Assembly (NCBI GenBank): GCA_963971305.1
Contig: OZ020317.1
Span: forward strand, 17,068,001 to 17,132,000
Origin: Arcuatula senhousia
Lineage: Eukaryota; Mollusca; Bivalvia; Mytilida; Mytilidae
Direction of reading: 5' to 3'
Length of the DNA stretch: 64,000 nucleotides
The notes under the pieces are model-generated. The model was not told the DNA's origin. It saw only the letters and a program-made list of their open reading frames with translations, and ran no database searches. Positions within the stretch are counted from its first letter, which is position 1, and every line of letters starts with the position of its first letter. Of the stretch, positions 20,626-32,395 are shown piece after piece. Made by a program: the position numbers and the translations under genes.

Positions 20626-22718
20626 GGGTGGTGCCTAAAATGAGTAACCCGTACCATTTCCGCTCATTTACCCGTACTCGTACCCGTACCTGTTTTCAAT
20701 TTAGACTCGTAATCAGCGAAAACACGATTTAACTCTCTTAAATTGCACACGAAGATTTCTTATAAGCTATTTTATGAACTGGTACCATTTGTTTTTCAAA
20801 TTGTTATTCCAAGTTTCAACAATTAATGATGTTAGAAAATTTTAGTACCTAAAATGTGTAACCGAAAGTTTACACCCAAGGCGAAGGTGCAAAAGATATC
20901 ATAACTTTTATCTTTTGAGCTTTACTATTTAATCGTAAATTGGTTTCTTTTAATTGATTAATGTTATATTTAATGTTTGTACCGAATATTTTTAAAGTTG
21001 ACTCTTGACATTGATATTTTAAACTTTTTGAAATTATCATAACTTTGACCCGGATTTTCGATAGGTACGGATATTTTGTAAACATTCGATAGATAGAAAA
21101 TAATGAGATGTGGAACACAATGGACAACCGCCAGCAGCCTTCAACGAGGCCATTTGGCACTGCTCGCGGTTCTGCAATTGGCCCATGGTCTAAATAAAAT
21201 GCATATAATTCAAATCCAGTCCTGAAATAGTCACAGATAGACCCCCTTCTTAAACAAGGAACAGAAAACATCAGAAAGACAAGTACAAACAAAAGCTTTG
21301 TCAAAGATTCCTGGCTCAGGCAGGCACATATAATATGTGGCGGGGTTAAACTAGTTTTTTGGGCCCAACCTTCCACCTATCAATTTTCCTAGACAAAGCA
21401 CAAAAATAAACACACAATAAAAATCAAATCGATCAAAGTCCAATTCCACTAGAGAGAACATAAGACATAATGAAAAAACAAGAACAAACAACAAAAGGAC
21501 GGTAAAGAAACTCTCTATAGAACACTCGCTGTTACTGACAGCTAGCTGAGAACCATCAATCGACAGATGTAAAAAAAATCTAACATATCGATTTAAAATC
21601 CGACATAACACTTCAAACAATATTGATTTAGTGAAGTGTCTTCACACAAAATCGACATGCTTGATCGCTATAATGCTTAAAAATGACAATTGTAAAAACG
21701 TTAACGGAAGTTTTAAAGTAAGTATCAAGTTAACAATATTTCTGCCAAAAACACTAAATTCAAAGATTTAACCAAAATATTCAATTCATATCCTTTCCGT
21801 AATAAATTTTGAAGCCAATTTTTCGTTTCTAATGGATTACTTTTAAACTTGTGAACTTTATAAAAAAACATTATCATAAAATTCAGGATGTGATATTTCT
21901 TTCACTATCAGAAAACGACATGTACAATTAAATTTTTCAATAAGAGATCGATACTTGTGGAAGAATTTAGAAAAAAGATTTTACTAATTTGTGGTATCGA
22001 TAACCTTGTTTTAATAATTTTTCAGTAATAAAACGGTTTTTATTATTAAAATCAGAAACACCACTGCAGATCCGAGCGTATCTTACTAACTGTGAAATGT
22101 AAACCCCGTATGACGGCGCTAGTGGAACATCACCTTCAAGAAAAGGGAAATTTATAATAGGAAAGGTAAAGTCGTCATGTTTATCATGTACTTTGGTTTG
22201 TAATTTTCCGTCAATAATACTTTTCCACTGTTTTCGAATACCCTTTCACAGTATTGAATAATAAATTCCTTCATAGTAATTAAAGTAAGAGATAGAACTT
22301 TGGAAATATGGGTTAAAGAACACTTACTTGAAGCCGAGATAAATCGAGATAGGTCCCTCGGTTAAAATGAAATTGTGAAACAGGTTGTTATTGTTATCTA
22401 ATACATTTTTCATACACTAATCGCTGACATATTGTTGTAACTTTTAAGTCCTCTTTAAACCAAATATGTCTCTTATTTGATAAAAAAAGGTCCTGTATGC
22501 CATCGGGTACGGGTAAATTTTCAATATAGGTATCGAGTAAAAACATTAAATATATCAAAAAATGAATGTTAGTTGATGTTAAGAGGTATAATTTAAAAGG
22601 CTTTTGTCAAATATCACAATGATTGACATTGTATTTTCTGCAGTCGAAGTGAATATGTGAAATTTTGACCGATCTGGGTGCGGGTACGGGTACGGGTTAC
22701 ACATTTTAGGCACAACCC
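20626..22718. mobile_element. 2.1-kb inverted-repeat element with CCCGTA-rich termini
   Basis: The left end reads GGGTGGTGCCTAAAATGAGT and ACCCGTACC; the right end, complemented, reads GGGTTGTGCCTAAAATGTGT and ACCCGTACCCGTACCCG. The first ~35 bases agree well, followed by ACCCGT-type direct motifs on both sides. Further CCTAAAATGTGTAACC and CGGGTACGGG motifs lie inside at about 20848 and 22503. The terminal GGGTGxTGCxTAAAA resembles the ends of the 6.9-kb element only 69 bases away. The 9 bases outside each end are not convincingly duplicated. No transposase is seen; the interior is mostly a retroelement remnant. Confidence 0.7.
21085..22070 (-). pseudogene. Retroelement 3' part: RT-like C-terminus and long 3' tail (copy A)
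   Basis: On the minus strand the region from about 22060 to 21650 reads, with frameshifts, as KFFHKYRSLIEKFNC, ISHPEFY and a hydrophobic tail. This matches the better-preserved copy at 56.4-56.7 kb. I associate the HPEFYG...VYK text with the C-terminus of reverse-transcriptase polyproteins common in bivalves. A conserved untranslated tail follows, with GTTTAACCCCGCCACAT at 21350-21330, CAGGAATC and AAAGCTTTTGTTTGT, ending with TGTTCCACATCTCATT near 21100. It lies inside the 2.1-kb inverted-repeat element. The retroelement clade is not certain. Confidence 0.6.
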
Positions 22719-23060
22719 ACCTAAAGAATTCCCTCGCCTGTTCTTTGAACAGATGGATATGAATTTTTTTTTTATATACCTTTTATCATCACTATTGCTG
22801 AAAGGATGAGCCCTAATATGGAAAGCAATTTCATGTCGTCTGCTTCACCTTGTCGTCTTCTAAAATATAAAAATGTAAGATTTGATTATAAAAACCAATA
22901 CCTTCATCTTTAGAATAATACCAACAGAATATATCATTATTATTTTACATGTATAAGCTTTTCAAAAAGCTTGTTCGGTCCCGGCATTTATTTTTTTTCT
23001 GATCAAAATTAATTACAATATAAGTGCTATTTGCAGATTGTGTGTACGAATATTTGATTG
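22719..23060. other. No gene recognised
   Basis: AT-rich spacer between the 2.1-kb element and the AGGTCG foldback element; the last seven bases are that element's target duplication. A short GTATAAGCTTTTCAAAAAGC palindromic stretch lies near 22952. Confidence 0.4.
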
Positions 23061-23260
23061 GGGCTCCCACAGGGTACCCCCTCAGGTCGCAAGGTCGCTT
23101 TTAAAAGGGGCCTGAGGTCGCAAGGTCGCTTTTAAAAGGCATATTTTGGCGGAGGTCGCAGGTCGTTTTTTGGCATAGGTCGATTTTATGAAGTGTAGGT
23201 CGGAAGTCGCCCTTAAAAAGCCCTCAGGTCACAGGTCGTTTTTAATCCTGCGGGAGCCAC
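23061..23260. mobile_element. 200-bp non-autonomous element with AGGTCG repeats and 7-bp target duplication
   Basis: Ends read GGGCTCCCACAGG and, complemented, GTGGCTCCCGCAGG, an inverted repeat of about 13 bases. Both sides are flanked by TTGATTG (23054-23060 and 23261-23267). The interior is a set of about ten AGGTCG motifs, including two copies of AGGTCGCAAGGTCGCTTTTA. The structure fits a MITE; a 7-8-base duplication would suit a hAT-type mobiliser, but that is inference. Confidence 0.8.
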
Positions 23261-23328
23261 TTGATTGTGGCAATGGAATAAAATAAGTGCAAATTCGCTG
23301 AATTTCAAATTATTTTTCCTTAGGGACC

Positions 23329-23367
23329 GACCATTTAACTTGAAGCCCGCCTTCAAGTTAAATGGTC
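23329..23367. repeat. Perfect 17-bp stem hairpin
   Basis: GACCATTTAACTTGAAG pairs exactly with CTTCAAGTTAAATGGTC across a five-base loop. The related text CTTCAAGTTAATTGGTCGGTCC occurs at 48.44-48.46 kb next to similar poly-A/T blocks, so this is probably the tip of a dispersed repeat. Confidence 0.75.
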
Positions 23368-23597
23368 GTTTTTTTTCCTAAAAAAATTCTGAAAATTATT
23401 TTTGATGAAAAAAAATATTTTGGCAGCAGAGGGGGAGAAAAAAAATATATTTAGTTCTATACGTTTTTTCCATTTTTTACATGAATGGGTTTTCATCTAT
23501 CACTCATACTGATCATGTGCAGCATCACGATGCGTGCTTGCAAACCCATTCGATTGTTGTCTAATTTTCAGTCCAAATTCTTAATACTGGTTTAGTA

Positions 23598-23690
23598 ATA
23601 GTTATACCATGAGATAAAAGTGTTTCTGGATAAGAAATGTCCGAGTGGGTTTCTTATCCAGAAACACCGTATACCGAATAGTATAACTAT
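23598..23690. repeat. Foldback element, 93 bp
   Basis: The outer arms ATAGTTATAC and GTATAACTAT are complementary, and the inner stem TGTTTCTGGATAAGAAA pairs exactly with TTTCTTATCCAGAAACA around the loop TGTCCGAGTGGG. There is no open frame. Confidence 0.8.
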
Positions 23691-25703
23691 CTTACACCCC
23701 AGTAAACTTAGAACAAAACTAATTTACAAAATTGTGATAGAAAGAAATCAAATGTGGCATCATTAATTAAATTGAGTTAGTAAACAAATTTCAAATTTTC
23801 TCTTTCCCACACAGGGGCCTCTTTCATTCAAGCCATTAAGCAACTGAGATTATTTTAAGATTAAAACAAATTAATCAACCTGTTAAACACATTTATTACT
23901 TTACAAATAACTGATGTTTTTGTATCATGCTAATTGAAACAGTGAACACTTCTAAACTTATACCTCTAAGTTTTATTCAGTTTTCATATGACCACCAAGG
24001 AAGACGGTTCTTTTGAATATGATTAGTTTCTGAGAGGAGGTATTTTATAGTTGAGGAAATTACTTATTTGATATGTAGTACGAAGTCCCATCGCGTGGGA
24101 TTCGATTTCAGGTCTTTCCTTCATCTATTTCCTGTTTGCCGACTTACTTATTTTTGACGCTTATGGTCAATGATAGAGAAAAAAAATTAACATTTTTCTT
24201 TGCAACATCTACATGCTTTTGATATTTGGTATTCAGCATCAGCAAGGGTCCCATTTTCAGGTCTATTGTTTAACGAAATCCGACCATTTCTGTCTATGAC
24301 CCATTCTATGCCCCATCTACGAACGTACAGGGCAAATAGACTTCGGATCCGTTCGTTCGTTTGTCCGTCTGTACGTCGTCTCAGATGTTGCGAGATATGG
24401 GTCAACATGGCTTTTGGACACGTTTTTGCTTTTTTATGTTTAATATATTATTTTGTCTGTTTTTTTGTTTTGTTTTTTTTTTGCTACTTTTAGAATAGAA
24501 TTGATTTTAACCTCATTTAGTAAACTGTTTTCATTTCCTTTTTAGTTGCCATAGGCTAGCTATTGCAAAAGCTTTTTTGAGTGAGTAGTTCTTTTGTTCT
24601 ATGAATATGAGGTGTGTTCACAAGCTCAAAAGCAGGTTTATCTGGAGACCCCTGTTTTTGACATTGTGAATAAAGCATATTGTTCTTAACAAAAGTGTTA
24701 TGCACACAAAGAAATTTAAACTGTAAAATTTTATCAATGCCTAGATCAAGTTAATTCATGTTTTCTTTAGACTCAGACAATAGAGAAACAGAAAAAATGT
24801 TGCAATTGTTGATAAATCTGTGTTAACATTTAGGACTATGTACGGATTCTACCTTAGGCGAAATTATTTCAACATATTTGGGAATGAGCGATATTTACCT
24901 GTATAGTGTCACTGCCTTTAAATCTACTCTCACAATCTCTTATCATTATGTAATGCGATTGACCAGCCTTGGCCTGTCTAATTTTAGTGCCAAATGTCGT
25001 TTAAATCGTGCTACAAGTTTGAAATCTGTGTTCAACTATGTCAATGGTATCTTGATTGAGAAAAAAAATACCACGGTAGATCTTTAGAGCATTATTCTTT
25101 TATGCAAACGGAAGCCGCTTAGGTCGAACTGGAAAAAATGTGTCGAAATTACGACAAAGCTATATGAAGGTGTAGATTGGGTTTACGGAAAAGAGAATAA
25201 TGACCGAAAAAAGTTAACAAATAAAGAATTATGACCCCCAAAAAATAAATAATAGAGAATTATGACCCTTACAGAATAAAGAATAATGTGTTAGTGGCCA
25301 AAACCTTTAAATAATAGAGAATAAAGGCTATAATCAATGTCTTCTAAGAGGTAATATCAACATAACTATATCGTAGTTTCGACTTACGGCGTCATCAAAG
25401 TTTTAACACACGTAGCTGTACATTCGATACTGGTGTAACATTTTTCAGGTGGCTCTAACCTGTTTTCGTATTTAATTGTATTTAATTTCGTGTAAACGTC
25501 AGAGTGCCTACTTAATCTAGAACTTTGTCCCAAAAAAAGACATTATAGTATAATGTAGCTTTTACTTTCCTCTTCTTACTTAAAGAAATGATATCTTATC
25601 CCTTAAGATGGCAAAAAAGTGGACTGCCTCTTTAGTGAAAGTCAGGTTCAAATCCCACATAGTCGTACAAAGACCCCGTTCTCCACCGATAAAGATTATA
25701 CAA
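23691..25703. other. No gene recognised
   Basis: Open frames of up to 97 residues near 24200-24490 are low-complexity or overlap a GTTCGTTCGTTTGTCCGTC run and match nothing I know. At 25190-25330 the phrase AATAAAGAATTATGACCC recurs three to four times with variations. No feature is strong enough to call. Confidence 0.4.
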
Positions 25704-25838
25704 TTATCACCCTAGTTGGTGTGTGGTCCGGTGGTTTCTTTCCCCGATAAAGCAAGGTCACTCGGGGGCTTGCCCCGAGGGTGACCTTTCTTTTCGAGGG
25801 GAAAGAAATTCCTGGTCACATATCATCTAGGGTGATAA
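25704..25838. repeat. Foldback element, 135 bp, GC-rich loop
   Basis: The arms begin TTATCACCCTAG and end CTAGGGTGATAA. Pairing continues inward through GTGGTCC.., TTTCTTTCCCC and AAGGTCAC to a CTCGGGG/CCCCGAG tip. It is an almost continuous stem of about 60 bases with a few mismatches and contains no coding sequence. Confidence 0.85.
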
Positions 25839-26777
25839 CTGTTATATTATATCGAATATCTAAATGAAACAATTCAATATTGAATTTTGAAGCGTATTTC
25901 GGAAATTTTAACATTTTTCCATTGAAAAAAAATCCAGCTTATACACTGCTGAAGAAAAAAACCAGTGGGCAATACTCCATAGATGTTCAGATACTTGATT
26001 ATACTGATGAGAGGTTACTCCTTGAAATATCGATATATAGCATATCCAAATTAACCGTTTATACCCGCGTTTTGGTATTTGTAAAATAGAAATAGGAAAA
26101 CTATTACAAATTGTTAATTCAACAATGTAGCCAAAAGTCATAATTTAAATTCAAAGAATGCCAAGCCACCCGATAACTTTCGAGAAAATCTGACATCCGT
26201 TGAAGGCCAAAAGATTGGGACGAATTAGTCATCCCATGGTTCAATTTGAACCCAGTACAAGATATGAATTTAACAGTTCAATATTTTACAAGTAGATTTC
26301 TCCATGGTATGTAAGTTCCAAAAATACAGCAAAGTTCATCACATGCACTATCTTCACAGCTGGTAGTTATTCTCAAATGAAAGAAATATAATGTTCAAAT
26401 GTCTTTAAAATCATTCTTGGAAGTCTTACAAAATTGGTAATTATTTTCAAATTCACACCGGACCTGTGTAAACTGTGAGAAGCATATCCGGACGAAAAAA
26501 AAATCAATATCAGCATTAGGCAACTTGCTGTGCTCGCTAATAACAGTACCTCATACGATATATTTCACTTGCCTTTTAACGCTTTAGCGCTTTGATTTTA
26601 TATTAATCATCAAAGGGTAGAAAATTATGATAATAGTTTTCCTAGCAAATTCTCACCATTGTTTGCAGTATCAGCATAAGGTCTTATAATATTGAAACCA
26701 ACGTTTAACGAAATCAAGACGTTTAGTTTATATGTGTATAAAATTTACATAATCCAGGGTGTAATGAAAACCAGAAA
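25839..26777. other. No gene recognised
   Basis: AT-rich sequence with two overlapping antisense frames of 69 and 77 residues near 25.9-26.1 kb, neither recognisable. Nothing else is supported up to the SINE target duplication. Confidence 0.4.
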
Positions 26778-26791
26778 ACTTAACCGTCGAG

Positions 26792-27277
26792 TGAGTGAGT
26801 GAGTTGGTGTTTAACGCCCGTGCAACACTATATAGGTTATTTACAGGCGATGAACATGAAAAGGATGATACAATGAACATGAAATGATGATGATAAATGA
26901 AATATGGGGATGGGGTGGGAAACAAGGGAACGGCAAATTTTGAAGAACCACAGGAAAAGGGGGAGAGGTGGGTAGGGGCGGAAAATTTAGCCCATGTGGT
27001 GCACTACTTGGCGGTCCACAAAGGGGTCTTTTACGTGCATGAAGCGTGGCACTCTCCACACACGTTGGCCCACTATGGTCAGTGGTCAGAGTTTCCGTAT
27101 TATAGACCTGACAACCCCCGCGGACGAGGGCCACCCTATTCAGCCACCTAGGGTACACACTTGGTCGCTCTATGGGCTGAGCACTGACCCGACATCAGAA
27201 TCCCAAGACCCTTAGTCGCCTCTTACGACAAGCTAGGCTCTGCTGCGGGCCTATTCGCCACCCGGGCCCCGCACGGG
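26792..27277 (-). mobile_element. SINE-like element, 486 bp, with 14-bp target duplications
   Basis: The element is flanked by exact copies of ACTTAACCGTCGAG (26778-26791 and 27278-27291). Read on the minus strand it starts CCCGTGCGGGGCCCGGG, has CTTGTCGTAAGAGGCGACTA, and ends GCGTTAAACACCAA followed by ACTCACTCACTC. A 14-base duplication with a short tandem tail is the signature of target-primed reverse transcription, so this is a retroposed SINE. The sequence is GC-rich against its surroundings. I recall this family, with its ACTC tail, from many molluscs. I could not identify clear pol III box A/B motifs. Confidence 0.85.
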
Positions 27278-27291
27278 ACTTAACCGTCGAG

Positions 27292-28344
27292 AAACAGACT
27301 GGACTTAAAAAAATGCAAAGCTATTTTGAATCATATAACAAAGTCTAAAAGAAAAACACAACAGTCTAGTGGTAAGGTGTTAACACTGAAAGTAATTTCA
27401 AGCACTTGGAAGGGCGTACATCATTTAAACACGTGAAATTAAATAAAGCAAGGCCGAAGATGAACATTACGACGAACATCTTAAAAAAGTGAGAAAAAAT
27501 ATACACAGGTTTTCGCTATATGAATTATTAATCTACTTATAATATAATCAAATATAGAATTTTGAAGAAAAAAAAGTGAATGCAAAACAAAGTGAATGTA
27601 AGGAGCTACAAAATTATGAATTCTCCATACAGCCAACTTGAGAATTTATCTTAGCTGGGTCAAAAATGTCTGAAGTCAAGATCTAAAAAATGTTTTTTTT
27701 TCATCAGAATAACAACATCAAGATCTGCAGACGCTATGACGTAATAATCTATGTCAAAGTATGTATTTAGAGATAATATTGTAATAAATTGATGTACATC
27801 CTCCTCTGATTGACATTTATATAATCCAATATTGCGATAATTTTAATTTTATTCCGCTTATTCCGCTTAATATAGGCTGATCTGTTCTATTTAATAGTCT
27901 AAGAACAAAATATTCATATTGGCATGAACCAAATACTTATATGGTCGGGAACATTTGTATTAAATTGTGTTGTCTTTTTGTATTTAATATTGTACTTCGG
28001 CCCAGTTTCGGACTACAAGAATTGGAAGTTTATTATTGTGTAGTTTATGTATCTAATAAAATATGGTAACTTTTTCTTTTCCTTCTTGAATTGAAGACCC
28101 AAGAGAACATGAAGTCGTGGATATATAGCAATTAACTCATCTTTGTCTCTGTGGTGGTTTATCATTGACGCCAGCTAGCACTATTTATGGGTGAAAAGGA
28201 GAGAAATTTGTCAGTCTTCCTCTGCTTGTACATGGCCTCTCCATAGCTAATCTTATAAAACGCCTCACAGTGGCAACAAATGCACACTGGGCACTGAAAG
28301 GCCCCAGGCATAATTGTGATGGCAACGGGTAGATTAGGCTCTTT
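27292..28344. other. No gene recognised
   Basis: AT-rich, without recognisable frames or clear repeats. TTATTCCGC is doubled near 27850. From about 28330 the text may be the 5' leader of the RTE-type LINE that follows, but no motif proves it. Confidence 0.4.
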
Positions 28345-28410
28345 AACCATGGTTGGCATAGCTCATCTAGAAGGAATAACCATGGTTGGCATAGCTCATC
28401 TAGAAGGAAT
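28345..28410 (+). repeat. 33-bp tandem duplication
   Basis: AACCATGGTTGGCATAGCTC and the bases to GAAGGAAT occur twice in immediate succession, beginning at 28345 and 28378. The perfect identity implies a recent small duplication. Confidence 0.9.
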
Positions 28411-29026
28411 AACTCCGACTTAACACCTCAGTGGTGGAACCCATTAATCATCCTGACGTCCACCAAATGGACAGACTGATTGCAGTAGCCTTGGACGGCA
28501 ATCAATCTAGGAGAGGGACACTCTATTGAAAAATCTACCACTCCTAGTGGGTAATAGAGGTTGTCATAGGGCCAACTACCCTACGCCGAAAATGATCCGT
28601 TTCAGAAACTTCAAGAAGGAAATATCATACAAACAACGTTCTGGAGAGAATAGGTAGAAATAATATTGCTAGTATGAAGCCTGGAAGCCAGATTTGAAAG
28701 AAAGCATCTATGCAGATGACCATATTTTCGCAGACAAAAGCACTTTATTTGACACATGTAATGTAAAAACAAAAAAAAACATCAAATAGCTATGGATATG
28801 CAGCAATACAATCTGTCAGTGTTAAGACTTTGTCAGACTAGATGGACTGAAGAGGCAATGTTATACTCAGGTCATAAAGCAGAAGGAGCACCATACTGAA
28901 GGTGTTATACTATCAACGAGTGCATCAAAATCCTTGATAGAATTGAAGGCTTTATAATCATGTAATATTTCTGCAAGATTCCTCAAAAAGCTAAGAAAAA
29001 AGACGTAATTAATTGTAAGGCAAAAA

Positions 29027-29285
29027 CAATCTGATTAAAATCAGATCTATCAAGTGTTCCCTACTGCTACTGCATGGTAGATCTGATGACATCCCATTTT
29101 TCTTTCTGTTCTGATAACCTTTTGAATTGACCAATCAATTGCAGCTTCCAAGATTCTTATGTTCTTATAGTAAGTTCATAGGATTCCGCAAAATTTCACC
29201 AGAACAGAAAAAAACGGGATGTCTTCAGATCTACCATGCAGAAACAGTAGAGAACAATTGAGAGATCTGATTTTAATCAGATTGG
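29027..29285. repeat. Foldback element, 259 bp, inside the RTE-type LINE
   Basis: Termini CAATCTGATTAAAATCAGAT and ATCTGATTTTAATCAGATTG are exact complements and each is internally palindromic. Complementarity runs for about 85-90 bases per arm, including CATGGTAGATCTGA / TCAGATCTACCATG and ACATCCCATTTTT / AAAAACGGGATGT. It separates two adjacent parts of the LINE endonuclease, so it inserted after the LINE. I could not see a clear target duplication. Confidence 0.85.
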
Positions 29286-29699
29286 ACAAAGAAAGACATA
29301 CTTATACTGATGGGAGATTTGAATGCAAAAAAAAAATGGAAATGATAACACTGGCAATGAATTTTTAATGGGAAAAGAAGGTCGAAATCAATTATAGAAA
29401 ATGGTAAAATGGTCGCAAACTTGACTGTACCTCTAACAGCTTGAATATTGGAAGTAGTGTCGTTCACATAAAAGAATACACAAAGTGAAATGGGTATCGC
29501 CAGGACGGACAACAAACAGAAATACAGGTTTCACAACTATAAGTGATGAGATACTGATTTTTATCACATCGAGTTAGATATTATCAAATTAGGAAACGGG
29601 CACTTGCTATATGTATTTTGATTAGCTAACATGTGAAAAAAAGAAGTCAAATAAACAGTTCCACCTTTTATTATAAATCTTAATTTAAAATCTCATTGC

Positions 29700-30302
29700 T
29701 CTGTCAGTAAATGCGGAATAAAGAATTGTAAAACTTGTAAGATCTTGATTACTGACACAGAAATTAAGAGCAACTTAACGAATCGGTCATATAACATCTA
29801 CAGTTGGAATGATTTATATTGTACATCTGCAAATCTTATTTACGGACTAGAATGTACCCTTTGTGGACCGATCTATGTTGGTGAGACGAATGGAAGACTT
29901 AATGCTCGTATGTGTGGCCACAGATCCGGAATCAACAACGACAGTTTCCCTTTCGTTTACCAGCATTTTAACCAACCTAATAATTCCATTTTGTCTTTAA
30001 AAGCCCGAATTTTGGAAAAAAAATACCATCCTACAAATAATCACACTTTAAGTACACCTTTCCGTAAAGAGAGAGAAAAATTCTGGATTCGACGACTGGG
30101 AACCGCACTACCTTATGGCTGCAACGACAATATTGGAAGTGTAGGAATTTTATCTAGCCCTAGATGCAGTGATGTTAATGTGATGAATCTGTTTGAAAAA
30201 ACGGAGAGACGGAAACGCAGTCATGGACATCGAAAATACAACGCACCAAAGCTTTGCGATGTATCAATCAGCGGATTGCTCCCGTTGTCCAAAAACCTCT
30301 AA
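29700..30302 (+). pseudogene. GIY-YIG endonuclease domain of the Naiad-type element
   Basis: The domain nicks DNA to start integration of the element. The ATG frame begins at 29745, but homologous text in the same frame starts upstream of it: CSVSKCGIKNCKTCKIL has the paired-Cys pattern of these N-termini. The core reads NLIYGLECTLCGPIYVGET followed by RLNARMCGHRSGIN, giving the Tyr, the CxxC and His ligands and the catalytic Arg region. EREKFWIRRLGTALPYG follows with the usual Glu. The frame closes at 30302. Downstream text typical of the linker continues in another frame to 30570, so at least one indel separates it from the RT. Confidence 0.8.
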
Positions 30303-30573
30303 GGATTCATCACATTCGAACTAAACTGTATTCTATTCCCCTTTCTAAACTCAATACTTTGTACAAGGAATGTCTAGAAAATCCGGTCACTGACCCTAAG
30401 TCTAACATTTATAGACTCACTACTATCGTTCTTGATATCGGTTACAACCGCTTATTCAAACCTGTTGGAGTTCCATACGAAAACAGTAAAGACAATCGTT
30501 CCTTTCTTTCACTTCCATATTTATTAATTTGGGAAATATTTTACACACAAATTTGTTACGGAACATATTCCTC

Positions 30574-32395
30574 CTTACTTCAAAGATAAAGGCATTCCCA
30601 TTATCTCTTATTCCTACACTTCCACCATTGCACCTAAGGTTTTCAACTATAAACAAGTGTTGCGGGATTTCCAAATCAATGACCTCAAAGCAAAACCTCC
30701 AGACTGTACCTGTGAAAAGTCCCCATTCAAATATGGTCCCTCTGGCCACGTTATCACTGGTGACCTCAACATCGTGGAAAATGACTTACTTCGCGATGTT
30801 TTGGCTAAAGGACCTAAATATCGTGAGCCAAGACGAATCAACTGGAGCTATAATTTCAAAACAATTATAGATTCAGTTGAGGACTATGCCAGAAAATGGG
30901 CAAAAAAAGAACAGGAGAAAGAATGTGACGTTTTGTCAGAATGGGTAAAAGCTGTGAGGTCATTGGTTTTGAAAAGAATCAATTCTTTGAAAGGCTCAAT
31001 GAGCACTAAGGCAACATCCATTTTCATCAACGCTGATGTTGCCAAAACATTGTCCAACTTACATGACAAATATGTTGTTGTACCTGCAGACAAAGCACCA
31101 AATAGCATCATTTTTGTGTGCAAGAAACACTATATTGACTGTTTGACAGCTGAATTAGGGGTTGGTTGTACCGGCAATAGCACCACATACACGGCTACAA
31201 CACTGTGTAAGGAGGAAATCATTGACAATCACAAATCTGTCATTTCCTCCTTCGGCCTTTCTGTTGGTGGCAGTAATGATGACATTCAATCCCTGTATTG
31301 GATTCCTAAATTACATAAAAATCCATACAAACAGCGCTTCATTGCAGGGTCATCCAAATGTACAGCTAAGCCTCTTTCAGTTCTGTTGACTTCAATACTT
31401 ACGGCTATAAATTCCGGCCTCCAGAAATATTACGATTGTTGTTATTCTAGAAATGGTGTCAATCAAATGTGGATTCTGAAGAATTCATAAGAACTGATGG
31501 AGATTCTTAACTCTAAATCAGTTTCATCTTGTAACAGCATCAAAACATTCGATTTCTCCACACTTTACACTTCTATTCCACATGAACAACTGAAATCGCG
31601 ATTAAACGCAGCTATTTCAAAAAGAATGGACAACGCAGGTACAAATTTCTTGTAGTCGATTATACCAAGACTTACTTTGTCATCAATGAGTCTAAGAAAA
31701 AGAACAAGTTTACAGAAGACCAAATAATCGACATGCTCAACTTTCTTATTGACAACATATTTGTTCAGTTTGGTGGACGTGTTTTTCAGCAAACAATAGG
31801 GATACCAATGGGCACTAATTGTGCACCTTTGCTTGCTGATTTGTTTCTTCACTCATATGAAGCAGACTTCTTACAATCTCTTTAATACAAAAAAGACCGT
31901 AGACTGGCTCTCTCTTTCAACCTCACGTTTCATTATATTGATGATGTCCTTTACCTAAACAATTCTCGATTTGGTGACTTTCTTCATCTCATATATCCCC
32001 AGGAGCTTGAGATAAAGGACACAACGGATTCTAGGAATTCTGCTTCATATTTAGATCTACATCTCGAAATTGACTCTCAAGGAAGACTTTCAACAAGGCT
32101 CTATGACAAACGTGATTACTTCAACTTTCCAATCGTCAACTTTCCCTTCTTGTGTAGCAACATTCCGTCCGCTCCAGCTTATGGAGTTCTCAGTTCCTCC
32201 AGAGCGTGCGGGACTTGAATCGATTTCCTTGGCAGAGCGACACGTCTGACGCAAAAATTGCTCACACCGGGTTGTGTTGCTCTTCTGTTGCTGTCTTCAC
32301 TCAAGAAATTTTACGGAAGACATCATGCACTTATAGACAAATATGGGATTTCGATCTCTCAGATGAGTGCAGATGTTGGTTTGTCATGGGGTGTT
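30574..32395 (+). pseudogene. Penelope-like reverse transcriptase of the Naiad-type element
   Basis: Domain order: the CxC linker (PPDCTCEKSPF), GHVITGDLNIV, WAKKEQ, HDKYVVVPADKAPNSI, SLYWIPKLHKNPYKQRFIAG and SGVNQMW-like RNGVNQMWILKNS before a TAA stop at 31488. Beyond it are FDFSTLYTSIPHEQLKSRL (catalytic Asp), GGRVFQQTIGIPMGTNCAP near 31770-31830 and HYIDDVLYLNN with the YIDD catalytic pair near 31935. The C-terminal SSLKKFYGRHHALIDKYG text follows near 32300. A 13-base deletion relative to the 42.9-44.1 kb copy shifts the frame at about 31594, so no functional enzyme is made. Confidence 0.85.

Noticed and set aside
24187..24493. Overlapping 73- and 97-residue frames on both strands
   Set aside because: They overlap antisense, contain a CGTTCGTTCGTTTGTCC simple run and a poly-Phe tail, and have no recognisable domain.
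26841..27215. Three frames of 73-105 residues within the SINE
   Set aside because: The GC-rich SINE has few stops. Target duplications and the ACTC tail show that it is a retroposed non-coding element.
31440..32395. Selenocysteine (TGA) readthrough in the Naiad RT
   Set aside because: The premature stops I could read in the RT frame are TAA (31488 and near 31883), and a clear deletion shifts the frame. No SECIS could be recognised by eye.
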